64,000 bases of DNA, taken from NCBI GenBank assembly GCA_004123355.1, contig SCHM01000002.1:4809569-4873568 (forward strand), read 5' to 3'. Below are positions 1 to 11,990 of the stretch, one piece after another (the stretch's first letter is position 1; each line of letters begins with the position of its first letter). This DNA comes from Amphirosellinia nigrospora. Taxonomy: Eukaryota > Ascomycota > Sordariomycetes > Xylariales > Xylariaceae. Below the pieces are notes generated by a model. The model did not search any database and had not been told where the DNA came from. It was given only the letters and a program-made list of their open reading frames with translations. The position numbers and the translations under genes are program-made.

Positions 1-400
1 GCCAAAGGCCGCCGCCACTATCCGGCCAATAGCGATCGAGAAGACCGTGTATAGCGCGGCCCAGACTGGTCATGCCGAGGAACGAGTCAGCTCTTTCATC
101 GCATGCACAATTCAGGGCTGAAAAGGAGGGGAAGGGGCCGGCCAAGGAAATAAGAGCATGCTTATGCATACTTATGATGGGCACATATCGTAGGAGTGTG
201 TCTAAGTGAAGCTCAGATCCTAGATTGCTGATGAGCAGACACGGAAGTAGCAGTTTCACGCAAACCCTCGAGACCTCTTCCGCGGCGGTTGTCGACAGCA
301 GGCCGAACTGGGCCGCGACGACGCCGACGAAGATGGTCAGGAGCACCGAGATCGAGGCCTGCACGGCGCCGACAAACGAAGTGGCGATCCCTGATGGCAT
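1..400 (-). CDS. PIN-like/auxin efflux carrier family transporter, 5' part (runs off the window)
   Basis: This is the N-terminus of a membrane transport protein (Mem_trans/auxin-efflux-carrier family, known in fungi as ER or plasma-membrane carriers of small molecules). Exon 1 is 172-400 on the minus strand and starts MPSGIATSFVGAVQ. It holds two membrane segments, the second with the family-like stretch KLLLPCLLISNLGSEL. An intron follows at 66-171: GTATGC donor, a GCTGAC branch-like site, and a CAG acceptor. Exon 2 (1-65) continues in frame as IWAALYTVFSIAIGRIVAAA, which matches the usual third segment of fungal members, and leaves the window. The intron splits an Ile codon (phase 1), which supports the model. 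The rest of the gene lies to the left, so substrate and full length are unknown. The family call rests on recognised motifs, not on a search. Confidence 0.78.
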   Translation of the reverse strand, partial: MPSGIATSFVGAVQASISVLLTIFVGVVAAQFGLLSTTAAEEVSRVCVKLLLPCLLISNLGSELHLDTLLRYVPIISMHKHALISLAGPFPSFSALNCACDERADSFLGMTSLGRAIHGLLDRYWPDSGGGLW

Positions 401-1203
401 CACGTGGGGGTGATCGTGTGCTCAAGGGAGTAACTATATGGTTATAGGGTCGCTGTTATACAATCCTGCCTTGCTGAATCTAGATTGATAGCAGTCTACT
501 ACTTTGTATAGTACATACTTGGTGGTTTGTTGACATCAGCGCTCCAGAAAATACTACGTCATCGCCTCTCAGTGCCTTAACATGGATGATTATGCTTATC
601 TGCTTATCTAGGACAAGGGTCTCTGAATGGTACCAAGAGCCCGGACCCTGCTGGGAACATCCCGGATTTGAGACCCATTTCATGTTCTCAGGTAGAGTGT
701 TGACGGTCGTCGAAAATGTTGATTAGAAGCTGAAGTACATCAGCTAAGACGTATGAATAAATAATCTAAATAGCAACTTTTCTAGGCGATCTTAGCAGAC
801 AGCATGGTAATGATGAAATACCCTCCGTCACCACATACATCAACCTTTGGGACGCTTCATGCGCAAAGCTTGTTGCGGCGCGACTCGAGCAACGAGGAAA
901 ATCACAATCGCGCTTACGAGGGTTGTCAGTTCGTCCCTCTGTGACCTTCAGTTTGGCGGCGTGTTGAGTGGCTCTTGACCCCTAATTGTATTATTAATTC
1001 CTATTTTAAATGATTCTTTCATTTATTATCACCGATAGTAATGTTTGACATTTTAAGTTTCTGTTATGCCCTCATTTCTCCATAATTACGTCCAAGCCAA
1101 CAAGCCTTTTCCGGTCCGGTTTCTTACACCGCAATAAGTCATGGGTATCAAGATGTAAAGGCTCATTACGCATTCCCCACGACAAAAACGAATCGAAATC
1201 AAA
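401..1203. other. Intergenic, no gene seen
   Basis: About 800 bp between the start of the carrier gene and the 3' end of the P450, both on the minus strand. It must contain the carrier promoter and the P450 terminator, but I see no coding exon, RNA gene or clear repeat. The part around 970-1090 is mildly AT-rich. Confidence 0.6.
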
Positions 1204-2619
1204 CTAGATAGCTCGCGGCTTCACCTTGGCATAGAAGTCAATAGGACGGACGTTGAACCAGCCGTCCTGCTCGAGCTTGTAGCCAGGGTCCACGGCCTCG
1301 AAGTCGACCTCCTTGATCATCTTGGCCAGGACCACCATGCTAAACTGCATGGCCCAGTGCTTGCCGACGCACTCCCTCTTACCATTACCAAACCACTTCT
1401 TCACGCCCGCCGGCAGCTTCTCAAACGCCTCGCCGATCATGCGCTCGGGCTTGAACGCCAGCGGGTCCTCGAAGACCTCGGGGTCGCGGTTGACGCCCGC
1501 CAGCACGATGATGACGGCCTGGTTGTGCGCGATCTGGTACTTGCCGCCGCCGAGCAGCACGGGGCTCTTGTCGCCCTCCTTGGGGATCGGCTCGATGTTG
1601 AACCCCGGCGCCGCGAACGACAGCCGGAGGGACTCCCGCATCACGCCCTCGATGTAATTGAGCTGCGCCAGGTGCTCGTGCTGGAGCTCGCCGTCGCCGA
1701 CGACGGCGTCGAGCTCCTGCCGCGCCTTGGTCACGGCCTCGGGGTTCTGCAGCAAGAACAGGATGCTCGCGGCCAGCATGCAGGGCGCCGTGCTGCTGCC
1801 GATGGGCATGGTGGCGATCTCGTCGATCACTTGGGGCTCTGTCAGCCCCTTGCCCGTCTCCGGGTCCTTTGCTGTGAGGAGCGCGTCGAGGAGGTCTCGT
1901 CGCTCGGTGGGGTTGTCTTTGCGGTACTGCACTAGTTCCGCTGCCCAGTTTCGTTGCACCTTGTTTGCCGACTTGAACTTGCTGGCATAGAACAAGTTAA
2001 GAAAGCCCGGTCGTGTCGGCCGCTTGATGGCTTCGGATATCGAGTCCTCCATGGCTTGGATGACGGGATGCTCGGGACCAGTGAGGCCGTTGAGCCTCTT
2101 TCCATAGAGGGTATATGTGGTCGTCTCGAGGTTAAGTCGGTTGAGGTCGCCGAGGGGAGCGAACTTGGTGTCGGCGCCTAGACTCTTCCATTTCTCGATG
2201 AGCTCGTTGGTGATATCTCGCATCTCGTTGAAGTTATCAGTAAGTGCGGAAGGTGACAGCTTGGGTGCTATGATCCGGTGATGGACGCCCCATGAGGCCT
2301 CATGCTCGAATGCCGTGAAGAGACTGTCGTGTACCAGAGCTCGGATCTCGACGATAGGTCCGCCTACGAACTTCCGAAATCGCTTCTCATCGCACAGTTC
2401 CTCTGCTAATGCTGCGCCGGCAACGAAGACGAGCGTCTTTCCTAGGATCTTGATCTGGAAGATTTCTCCGTACTTCTCGGCCAGTTTCTTGAGAGACGCC
2501 CATGTGTTACTCGGATCGATATCCTTGATATTGCCTACTAGGGGAAGACCCGGCGGTTGGGGATTGGTTGAGACATTGTCGCTTATTGACTTGTGGTGAA
2601 CAAGAACTCGCAAGATCAA
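1204..2619 (-). CDS. Cytochrome P450, CYP505/CYP540-like, heme domain only
   Basis: This is a heme-thiolate monooxygenase resembling the heme domain of the self-sufficient CYP505 fatty-acid hydroxylases, but with no reductase domain attached (471 residues as an open frame). Visible parts are the proline-rich start QPPGLPLVGN (residues 21-30), the ExxR helix E329-S-L-R332, and the heme loop FGNGKRECVGK with the axial cysteine at residue 417. There is no N-terminal membrane anchor, as in CYP505, so a soluble enzyme is likely. The I-helix reads MPIGSSTAP (271-279): the Thr is kept but the usual acidic residue before it is Ser. The start is doubtful. A better ATG at 2576 (A at -3) would encode MSQPIP and join QPPG if one C were added to the C4 run at 2559-2562, giving 457 residues. 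Substrate and redox partner are unknown. Confidence 0.9.
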   Translation of the reverse strand: MILRVLVHHKSISDNVSTNPQPPGLPLVGNIKDIDPSNTWASLKKLAEKYGEIFQIKILGKTLVFVAGAALAEELCDEKRFRKFVGGPIVEIRALVHDSLFTAFEHEASWGVHHRIIAPKLSPSALTDNFNEMRDITNELIEKWKSLGADTKFAPLGDLNRLNLETTTYTLYGKRLNGLTGPEHPVIQAMEDSISEAIKRPTRPGFLNLFYASKFKSANKVQRNWAAELVQYRKDNPTERRDLLDALLTAKDPETGKGLTEPQVIDEIATMPIGSSTAPCMLAASILFLLQNPEAVTKARQELDAVVGDGELQHEHLAQLNYIEGVMRESLRLSFAAPGFNIEPIPKEGDKSPVLLGGGKYQIAHNQAVIIVLAGVNRDPEVFEDPLAFKPERMIGEAFEKLPAGVKKWFGNGKRECVGKHWAMQFSMVVLAKMIKEVDFEAVDPGYKLEQDGWFNVRPIDFYAKVKPRAI

Positions 2620-4169
2620 TTGAGACCGGAGCTCGACAGAGCGAGCAGCAGCTTGGGTTTTAAAGCATTGGACCAGCTGGCATAGCTACCCTCCCGTTTC
2701 ACCGCAATCTGTCATGTAAGAGGGTGCTACCACGTCACAAGCTTCCCGGTTCGCTCAGACTATTGCTTTTTTTCCCTTCGGGTCTCACTAGCTACGACCA
2801 AGCTGCAGGTGGGGAGCACCCAACGGATGACGGCTGATATGTCACATCAGGACCAATCCCGGGGATGATCTGCCGTATTGCTGCATTAGCTCGGCCATCA
2901 TTCCCAGCCATTTGGGCGTAGAGCTGCGACTATACAGCACGATGTCCTACGAGGTTTAGACCAGGTCCCCTGCACACAGCTGAGTCCGACCACTCGAGCT
3001 ATTCCTCTTCTCGTGCGACAGCTCTCGGCAACTAGCCTCTTTCATGCGTGATGTGCCAGTCTGCGTCGGGATTGGGAAATTGGACGAGAAACAACCCCCG
3101 CTTTATGTCTGGTCTGTGATTGATGGGAAGCCAAAATGATGATATAACAATGACTTTATGTACAACGCCATATACTTCCATCGGACGCGTAATTCTGCTC
3201 TGCTCTACACGATGCATTCCTCTTTCTCGGACGCCCATACTTTTCTCGAGAGATACCCGAGAGTCAGGAGCAGGATTGCATGAAGACAGTTCTACTCGTC
3301 TATACCAGACATACCCTGGTAGTCAGCGTCGGCTCTACCCGCTAGCCCATGACGAGAGCTAGCTTCCCCCACTGTTGATGCCACATTACCGATTCGGTAC
3401 AATATTGATAGGCACCCAACCTCTCTACGGCAGGCGAACCAATCCTAAAAGGGACCTCGTCTAGGTCTCTCTGTATACATGTCTATCCAGAATATGCGAA
3501 TGTTTAAGGGTCTTTGAGTCTTTGAGTAAGAATTAGGTTGCGTGAGGTAGGTGTTTGCCGAGAGAAATGAGCTGCGAAATTGAATCTGGTGTATGTTTTA
3601 TCGTCCCGGCTGTGACGTTGCAGCATCTCTTCGTAGTCATATCAGCGGGGGTACGTATCTACTAGGTACGTGCTCTACCGAAATTATGGTGTTAAATTTC
3701 AGGTCTAACAGTATTATCGTGAAACTCCATCTTGGCAGCTTCGCCAAAGAATACCATTTCCCGACCGCTCTATGCCCGGCGCAATTCATATATCGGATAC
3801 GGCACGATTTAGAATATTCTACTAGTTATAAGCTCATTTTAAATTTGTCCTTTTTTTATTCTATGGTAAGGGTTCAAATGCCCCAATGGACTGTGCCTTG
3901 CGAGTAATATTGAGGTGGCGGTAACGGTACGCAGGAAGATGACCGCAATAGTAAGGCGCTATTTCAATGAAACGGAGGACTTGATGTGAACATGTGAGGG
4001 CCAGCTCTGCCCAAAGCACTTCAGTACACTCCCCATGTTTTAAAACAAATAATAAAAATAATAAAACTCCTACTTATACTCAGCAGGATCCCGACTGACA
4101 GTGATCAGTTGATGAGCAACCCCACGTCACATTCGATCCTCATTTTCTAGTTTCACCACCAGAGTACTA
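2620..4169. other. Intergenic, no gene seen
   Basis: This is the 5' flank of the P450 and the 3' flank of the next minus-strand gene. Only short open frames occur, without conserved content. The base composition is ordinary, turning AT-rich near 3690-3860 and 4040-4080. Confidence 0.55.
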
Positions 4170-6013
4170 CTACACAGCAGATTTATTGTCCATATTTCTA
4201 GCCGCAGTCGCCCCCAACTTAATAAGGTGGTAAGAACTCTCGGCTACATATAGATGAGGGCGTTGGCTTTCGGAGCCAGAGAAACGGTGCCCGCCTCGAA
4301 CCCACCGGCGCCTGATCCCCATGATGAAGAGAGTACAGAGTGCCACCAGGCTCCCAATAGGCGGAATAAGCAGCCACAGGGCCTCGCTGCTCCCCGTGCC
4401 GAGTCGAGTGATTTCGATAACGGCGCTGGAACTGCCGTTATGTCCGCCTTGGTTTGCCTTCGCTACGGAGATACCCTCGTCGTCTGCCAGCGGTAGTTGC
4501 GAGACCGCCAGGCCCGAGATGAGGCCCAGCACGTCTTCGAGCGCGTTGGTGCTTTCGGGGAACGCATAGGGGGGTCCGCGTCGGTTGCCCGAGAGCAGCT
4601 CCAGGGTCGCGATGTAGCCGTCCTTCCTCTGGTTCTCATGGACGAGCGCGAAACTGGCAGCGCCGGCTGTCGCGAACAACTTTTTCCCGATCGTCGGGAC
4701 CGGGGCGTGCAGGGCGCGCCTCCCGAGAGGTACTGCGCGTAATTGGACCCCTTGCCTTTGCCCAATGCGCGCAAGTCCAGCGTCACCCGGCGATACTCGA
4801 ACGATGTACTGGCATCGACGGCACAGGTCACCGCGTACGTGGCGTTCCCGGCTTTTCCCGTTGGGTTGTCTGAGTCGTTGATGATGCCTGCTAGGTAAGA
4901 TGCAAATGGCACCGCACCTCGTTCGTCGTTCCGCGCGCCGAAGGCTATGAGGGTTTGGCCAACCTCTTCAATACTTCCCGTACTGATTGGCCATATCTCA
5001 TTTGACATGGCGCTATCCCTACCGAGGGTTCTATCCACTACTTGATCCGTAGAAGGGAGGTCCCGAAGCGCCCCGTGAAGCAGCGTGATATTTCCCGTCT
5101 GTGTTATGACGCGATTATCCGAAGCGGTAGTAACGCTTCCCAGCTTCCGGCATCGGACGGGGTTCGATACCAAGACAGGTACGCACTGCGTCACATTTAC
5201 CAATGCCTGGCCATACTGGGAAGATAAGTTACCAAACGCAGCTCCTGTAAAGAGCTCCATGGGCGCACCGATGGCTGTGCGGTCCACTGCCACCGCCGAC
5301 TGCACATAGACGTAATCGTCAGGGTTCTTGGAGTTGATACCAGCCACAGCTTGCATGATCTTTGTTGGCGGACAGTCGGCATCAATGGCGCTGTAGAAAA
5401 CGGTCCCGTTCTCCACGGGCCACGTAAACGCAGCTCGAAGGCCGGTGCTGGGATTCAATTGGAAACCGGTGATCCCAAAGCACGAACGATTCGTGTCATC
5501 GGAATAGAGACCAAAGCTGGTATCCAGGATCACATCGCGGTGGAAGACCTGATGGGTGGCTACAGTTGCCGTGAAAGTGGTGACAATTGAAGTCGTGATC
5601 AAGCTACTGAATAGATAAAGCGCGAAGATCGGATAATTTCGTACTTTTTCGAATACAGTGTCAATCCTTAAGATCGAACGCCAGTTTTTGTCCAGCTTTT
5701 GGATCACCTCCCGATCACGATCTTCTGTGGAAGATTTCGGGTCCATGATCAAGTGAGGTTCGTCCTGTATCCGCTGTAACCGGTCCTCGAGGCTGCGCAT
5801 TAAGCCTTTTTGTATCTGAGAACCGACAAAACTCGTGAAGGTTTGCGCAGCAACAGTGACGCCTATAGTCATTATCCTAGATTTCGTCGATGAAAACATT
5901 CCTGTGACCAAGTGAGGAGACGCCTTGTACACCCAGATGATCAGGACGATGACAAGCACCAAGCCCAACATGACCGCTATATCTTGAGCGGCTTCTCTTC
6001 GATTAATTCTCAT
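4170..6013 (-). CDS. Multi-pass membrane protein of unknown function with a large glycosylated loop
   Basis: I do not recognise a named family, but the layout is common in filamentous fungi: two hydrophobic segments near the N-terminus (about residues 12-31 and 46-66), a third near 127-150, a long hydrophilic domain with many N-glycosylation sequons (NRS, NGT, NLS, NVT, NIT, NAT), and a final membrane segment (LWLLIPPIGSLVALCTLFI) about 50 residues before the end. The N-terminal frame opens at 6013 and stays convincing to about 4706; the C-terminal frame runs from about 4700 to 4170. They differ by one base, and the join falls at a C4 run at 4702-4705. One extra C gives 1845 nt, a whole number of codons (614 residues). 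Beyond the join, the first frame becomes Ser/Arg-rich shadow sequence. The role is unknown. Confidence 0.75.
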
Positions 6014-7153
6014 CGCTGCTTCGGGTTTCTAGTGTCTTTGAGTAGAAACAATGGTCGGACGAAAACATGCAAATAGCAATCAGGAACGGGTTGATTGTTT
6101 CTCTTTGCGAAGATGACATGGATTTAAATAGCCGCCGAGCAATCCGTAAATGTAGACAGCAGCAATTTTTTGAGAGGTACTGACTTAGGCATTCTCACGC
6201 AGTACAACTCTTTCAGCTGTAAAGTGGTGCGACGTCTTGATGAAGATGTGGCGAACTTGGTTACTCGCAAAATGACGGTGACAGTTCATAGTCTTTAGCT
6301 TGCTCTCCTCTCGCTCTCGGGGTGTTTTGATAATCGCCGATTTATGGTCTCTCTTTCTTCAGCTCCATGTCTCGCTCCCGCAGCCCTGTAGGTCTGTGGC
6401 TTGACTTTATGATAATCTGAGAATTTTGTGTAGCGCAACAAGGCATGTTCATGACTGGAAGGGGCATAATCTTGGACCAAAACGAAATGGGCTAATGGAA
6501 GGAGTAGGCCTTTGGTATGGTCAGCTTCGTTTCTGGTCGAAGACCCCAATATGTAAGCCGTCATCCTCATCCACCGTTTTTTGTGCTACCCAACTCATTC
6601 TGGTAGCAGTAGATCTTTGGCGTAATTATGAAACAAGGTCTACTACCTAACGTATTAGCTAAGATGCTATATTAAATCGTTTCGTTGTCCTAAACGCCCG
6701 GATCTGGGATAATCTATTTTGGTCTCTAGCCTTACTTGTATTCCAAGGCATTGAGACATCCTGTAGCCCTCTGGTAACAACAGGTTAGGTGGTTGGATAG
6801 CCTCGGCTTCACCAAACAGTATTTGTCACATTAAAACATGTCAGCAGTATGCACTTGGGCCAATGCCATGAATAACTACAATAGAACCCCTAGATGGCAG
6901 CATGTGTAGCAGTACATCAAGGCATTTCTACTGTTTACATGTTCGTGTGAGATGTATCAGCTTACCTAAGGGGTCGACAAGGCTTATACCCAACTTATAA
7001 GATCATCAACAAAGATTAAATTCCGAGATAGATATCACTGATATGAGGCTCACGGTCAAGAAATAATCAAACATAATGTAGCTTCATATCTGTATATCAA
7101 AGTATTAATATAAACCACCTATGTTATATAACTGTAGAATTCCCCTTTTAGGA
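6014..7153. other. Intergenic, becoming AT-rich toward the transposon
   Basis: This is the upstream region of the membrane-protein gene, leading to the left edge of the AT-rich element. No supportable gene or RNA is seen, and open frames are short. Confidence 0.5.
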
Positions 7154-7161
7154 GCTTGAGA
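7154..7161. repeat. Target-site duplication, left copy
   Basis: GCTTGAGA lies directly before the element's first bases TAGGG. The same 8 bases follow its last bases CCCTA at 16113-16120. Eight bases is the size hAT transposases produce. Confidence 0.75.
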
Positions 7162-7226
7162 TAGGGTTTGGATTTTTTACTTAAAACTTATTTACCTAGA
7201 ACCTATGAAAACTTATGTGGGCATAG

Positions 7227-7340
7227 TGGGTTTTTTTTATTTATGGGTTTTTTGTTTTTATGCTATTTATGTGGGTTTTTTTGTATTTATGTTATTTATA
7301 TGGGTTTTTTGTACTTATATTATTTATATAGATTTTTTTA
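7227..7340. repeat. Subterminal direct repeats, period 28-29 bp
   Basis: TGGGTTTTTTG-like units begin near 7244, 7272 and 7301, with a decayed TAGATTTTTTT near 7329, each followed by an AT-rich spacer containing TATTTAT. Arrays this close to a transposon end are typical transposase-binding sites. The right end of the element also has TGGGTTTTTT/AACCCA words, but not in a clean array. Confidence 0.5.
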
Positions 7341-10300
7341 AACTAATAGTACTAATAAAAATTATATTAAGATTAAGGTATTACGGAATAGAAGGATATA
7401 AAAGCGAGTTAATATATTAATTTGTGTACTAATTAGATTATAGGCAGTATAAATAGTTTATTTTAATTATTTATAAAAGTACGTAAAAATATATTAGGAA
7501 TAGTATATGGTTTGTTTGGTATAGATAAAAGTGCTATATTAAAGCTAGTATTAAAGCGGGAAATATTTTTAATTTCGGAATTATATAGTATTTTTTATTG
7601 TTAAATTGCTAGAGTTTAGTTAATTTAAGTAAATTATAATAGTAAAAGTTAGCTTAAAAAGATTTTAAAACTAAATATTTAAAGCTTAAAATTTTTTGTA
7701 ATATGTTAAAAATAGTAAGAATATATATAAATAACTAAAAGCAAGAGCTTTAAAACTTAAAAAAAATAATATTATAGCGTTTTTTTATATTAAATAAATT
7801 ATAGTTTATTTCGATTATATAAATTAGTATACTGATTAGTATATTAAATAAAGATAATATATTATTTAGTAATAAAAGCGGGCTAAATAGCTTAATATCG
7901 AGCAAAAAAATAAACTAGCTATTTTTTAATATTATTAAAAGATATAAATAAAAAAAGGCAGCGAATTATAGTTTATCCGATATAAAGATTATAATAAGCG
8001 TAATTTTGTTTAAGGTAAATTTAGCTAGTAGTTTTATTTTATTTAAATTTTAAAACTAAATAGTTTAAAAAATAAAATAAATAAAATTTCGGAATTAAAT
8101 TAGTTAGTATTAAAAAGCTTTAATTTTAAAGTATAAAGTTTTAAGAAGAAAAATTTAAGTATTTTTTTAAACGCTATATAAATTATAATTCGATTTTTAA
8201 AAAGTTAAAAAAAGTTATTAAGAGCAAAAATAATAATATATTTTAATGTAAGCTTGTTAGCGCTTATTATAAGAATATAAATAACGTGTTTTAAGATTAT
8301 TAATAAAATTTTTAATATATATATTTAATAAAGTATAAATTTTTATAATATTTATTTTTTATCGAAAATATAAAAATAATTAGTAAAAAGTTTAAAATAA
8401 TAAGGTTAAATAACTTAAAAATTATTAATATATATTAATTATATATTAAAAAAATATTTATTTTAAAATAATAGTTTTAAATAATATGTTTTTAATTAAA
8501 AATTAAAATATTAAAATTGGACGAAATAAAAATCGAAGCTTGTTTTTAAGCGAATTTAAAAATATAGTTTAATGGCCCGAAAAATTTTGTATTTTTTTTT
8601 TAATATTTTTATAAAATAATAAATATAGTTAGGATTATTTTTATTTAAATCGATAATTTTAAGTTTATTATTTAAACGAACAAAAAATCGCAATTTTTAT
8701 TATTAAAATTAATATTTATAGCTAGTTTAATTATATTAAAAGCGCTAAAAAAAATAGTATAATTATAAGTAGCGGTAATTTAATTAAAATGTTTATTTTT
8801 ATTATAATTAATAGTTATAATAATTAATAAAAAAAATTAATATAAAATTAATATAAAATATATTAATTTTTGTTAATTTGTTTAATAATAAGCTAATATA
8901 TATTTTTAACTTTTTTTAAAATAGTATTTAAGTTTTTATTTCGTTAATTTTTTATTTATATTTAATTTAACGCTTAATAGTAATAAAGCTTTTTTTATAA
9001 GTTTTTTAGCTTTTAGGTAGGCAGGAAATATGCGTACAAGCTTTTTTATATATAGGTTATTTAATAATTGTGATTTTTTTTGCGCTATTTTAGCGTAGTT
9101 ATATTAGCTAACTTTTTTTTTAAACGTTTAAAAGCTATTTGCGTAAAAAATTAATATAAAATTAATATAATAAAATAAAATTATAAATATAAATATAATA
9201 ATTAAATAGTATAAAAGTAAATAGTATAATAGAAAAAAAAAAAATAAATATATATATAGTAAGATTTTATAATTAAAAATTATAAAACTAGACTTATTAA
9301 TTAAAATTAGTTTTAAAGGGGGGCTGGCCGATAAAAGTTATAAAGGTTATAAGTAGAAAAAAAAATATAATAATTAGCTAAAATATATTATTAAAAGGAA
9401 AAAATAATATAAATATATATATATAGTATAAAATATATATAAATAGGTCCGCTGTTTTTTTTGCTACTTATATAATTTATTGCTTTTTTAATTAGGATGT
9501 GCTTTTAAAAATTTTTTAAAGTTTTTAATTTTTAATTATTATTATTATATAAAAGAATATTTATTTTTAGCTAAAATTTTTTAATAATTAAATATTAAAG
9601 CATATAATTATAATATATTTATATAAATAGTATAATAGTTAGTATTTATATATAATTAATATTTAAGTTATAAAATTAAAAAAAAAATATATAAATAAAT
9701 ATTTTTATTAAATAGGTTTTTATTGTTTTTTATAAAGCTTTAATAGTATTTTTTTAGAATCAGTATTTTTTAGCTATTATTTAGTAGTTATTTTTTTTAT
9801 AAGTTAGGCGAATAATAAACGAAGGATTAATAAATTGTTATTTTATTAATATTTGCGGATTTTTTATAAAGTATTAACTAAAATAAAATAAACGATATAT
9901 TAATTATTATATTAATTAAATAAATTAATATTTTTTAGTTTTTATTAGCGTTTTTAGTTAATTGTTTTTTATATATATATATTTTTTTTTTTTAGTTTTT
10001 AATAGCTGCTAAGTTAGCTAAGCTATATTTTTATTTGTTTGGCGTTTTTTATGCTAATAAAAGCTTAAAAAAAGCAAGGTTAGGTAAATATATAAAAAAA
10101 AGCTAAAATAAAAATAAACAAAAGGTTATAAGTTAGCTATTATTAATAAAAAAGAATTTGTTAAGTATTTTTTTAATATTATAGTTAAGCATTTTTAGGA
10201 TTTTTTATATATTATTATATATTAAGCTATAAAAAATAGACTTAATAATAGTTAAATAGGGGGAAGTAATAATAAATAAATAAATAAAAATTAATAGAAA

Positions 10301-11940
10301 AAGGAAAAGCAAATATAAAAAATTACAATATTTATATAGTTTATTTTTAACAAGAAAATAATAATTTATACTAATAGCGCTAAAAGGAGATAAGTATATA
10401 AATTAATATATTTATTTAAAAAATTTATTATTTTACTAGCTTAATAATAATTTTTATTAAAACATACTATTATTTTATTATTGTTTATAATAAATTTCGC
10501 TGCTTTAAAGTTTATTTAAAACGATTTAAATATTATAATTAATAATAACGATTATTTTATTATTAAAAGTTCATTATTATTTTAAATTAGAACTATTTTA
10601 GAAAATAATAATAATAATTTAATTTTTAGGCCGTTTTTTAATTGTTTTTTTTTTTAATTCGATAGATATATTATTTATATTAAATATTAAAGATTTTTTT
10701 ATTAATGTTTTATTATTTATTTTTAATAAATATTTTAGCTATTCTGGTTTTAATATTTATATAAGTTTTAATAGATTTATTAATAGCGTTAAATTTAAAA
10801 AAGTATTATTTAAATACTAAAAAAATAAGCAATAAAATTTATTTTTAATTATAAGGGCTTTTTATATTATTTATATTAAATAATAATAAATAAATATTTA
10901 AAAAGTAGTTATAATTAAAAAAGTAGTATAAAATATATTATAATAAAAAATAATATTTATAAAATCGATAAAATATAAAATATAAATAGCCGAATATTAG
11001 CTAGTTAAAATAATTAAGAATAAAGCATAAAAATAAATATTAGAAAGCTAAAATTAATTTATAAAAAATATAGTATTATTTTAATATATATTATATATTT
11101 AAAATTAAATAGTACGCAATTATTATATATTTATTTCGCTAGCGAAAAATATAAACAATAATTATAAAATAATATTTTTAACTAAGAGCTAAATATAATA
11201 GGGGTATATTATATTTTATTTGTATTAATTATATATTAATTCGATAGTAAATAATATTAATAAATAAAAACTGGTATTTTATTCGTTTTTAGGTTTTAAA
11301 GAACTATTTATTTAATTTTGTTAAAAATAAAGATAAAAATATTAATTATATTGCTTAGTGATAAATAGCTATTATTTTACGGGAAAAAGTTGTTTATATA
11401 ATATTATATTTATAATAATTTTTATATTTAATATTAGTTTAATAGAATTATTTTTAGGTTTAATATTAGGGTTATTAGCAATATATAAACTAATTTTAGC
11501 TAGTTAAAATATTATTAAAAAATAGTAATATATTTTATCGATAAATATTAATAATAATATAACGTTTTTATTAATATTTATTTAACGATATTTAAATAAA
11601 TAAATATTAATATAAAATAAGTTATTAGTTTTTTAAAAAAATATAATTTTTATATAAATATTTAAGTATATATTTATAATAACAGACTTAGCTTTAATAT
11701 TAATTTTATTTAGTATTAATTAAATATTATAATTAGTTAGAAAATTTATATTATTTATTTTTTTGTTTTTTTTATATTATTTAATTAGTATTAGGCGATA
11801 TTTTAAAAAAAATCGGCGTTAATAAAATTATTAAAATTGTCGAGCAAGCTATATTATAATAAATAATAAAAAAAAACGGGGAAATAATATATTATTAAAT
11901 ATTATAGGTAGTATAATAAAAAAAGTATGTATTTTTTAAA

Positions 11941-11990
11941 TTTAATTAATATATTAATTAATATATTAATTAATATATTAATTAATATAG
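11941..11990. repeat. Short tandem array, 12-bp unit, about four copies
   Basis: ATTAATTAATAT is repeated about four times inside the AT-rich element. It is simple sequence with no further role visible. Confidence 0.6.

Noticed and set aside
1357-1935. A 192-residue plus-strand frame opposite the P450
   Set aside because: It is antisense to strongly conserved P450 codons and is rich in Arg, Leu and Val as expected of a GC-rich shadow frame.
7205-7420. A 71-residue hydrophobic frame at the left edge of the AT-rich block
   Set aside because: It translates the TGGGTTTTTT subterminal repeats; the Phe, Tyr and Ile richness comes from T-rich DNA.
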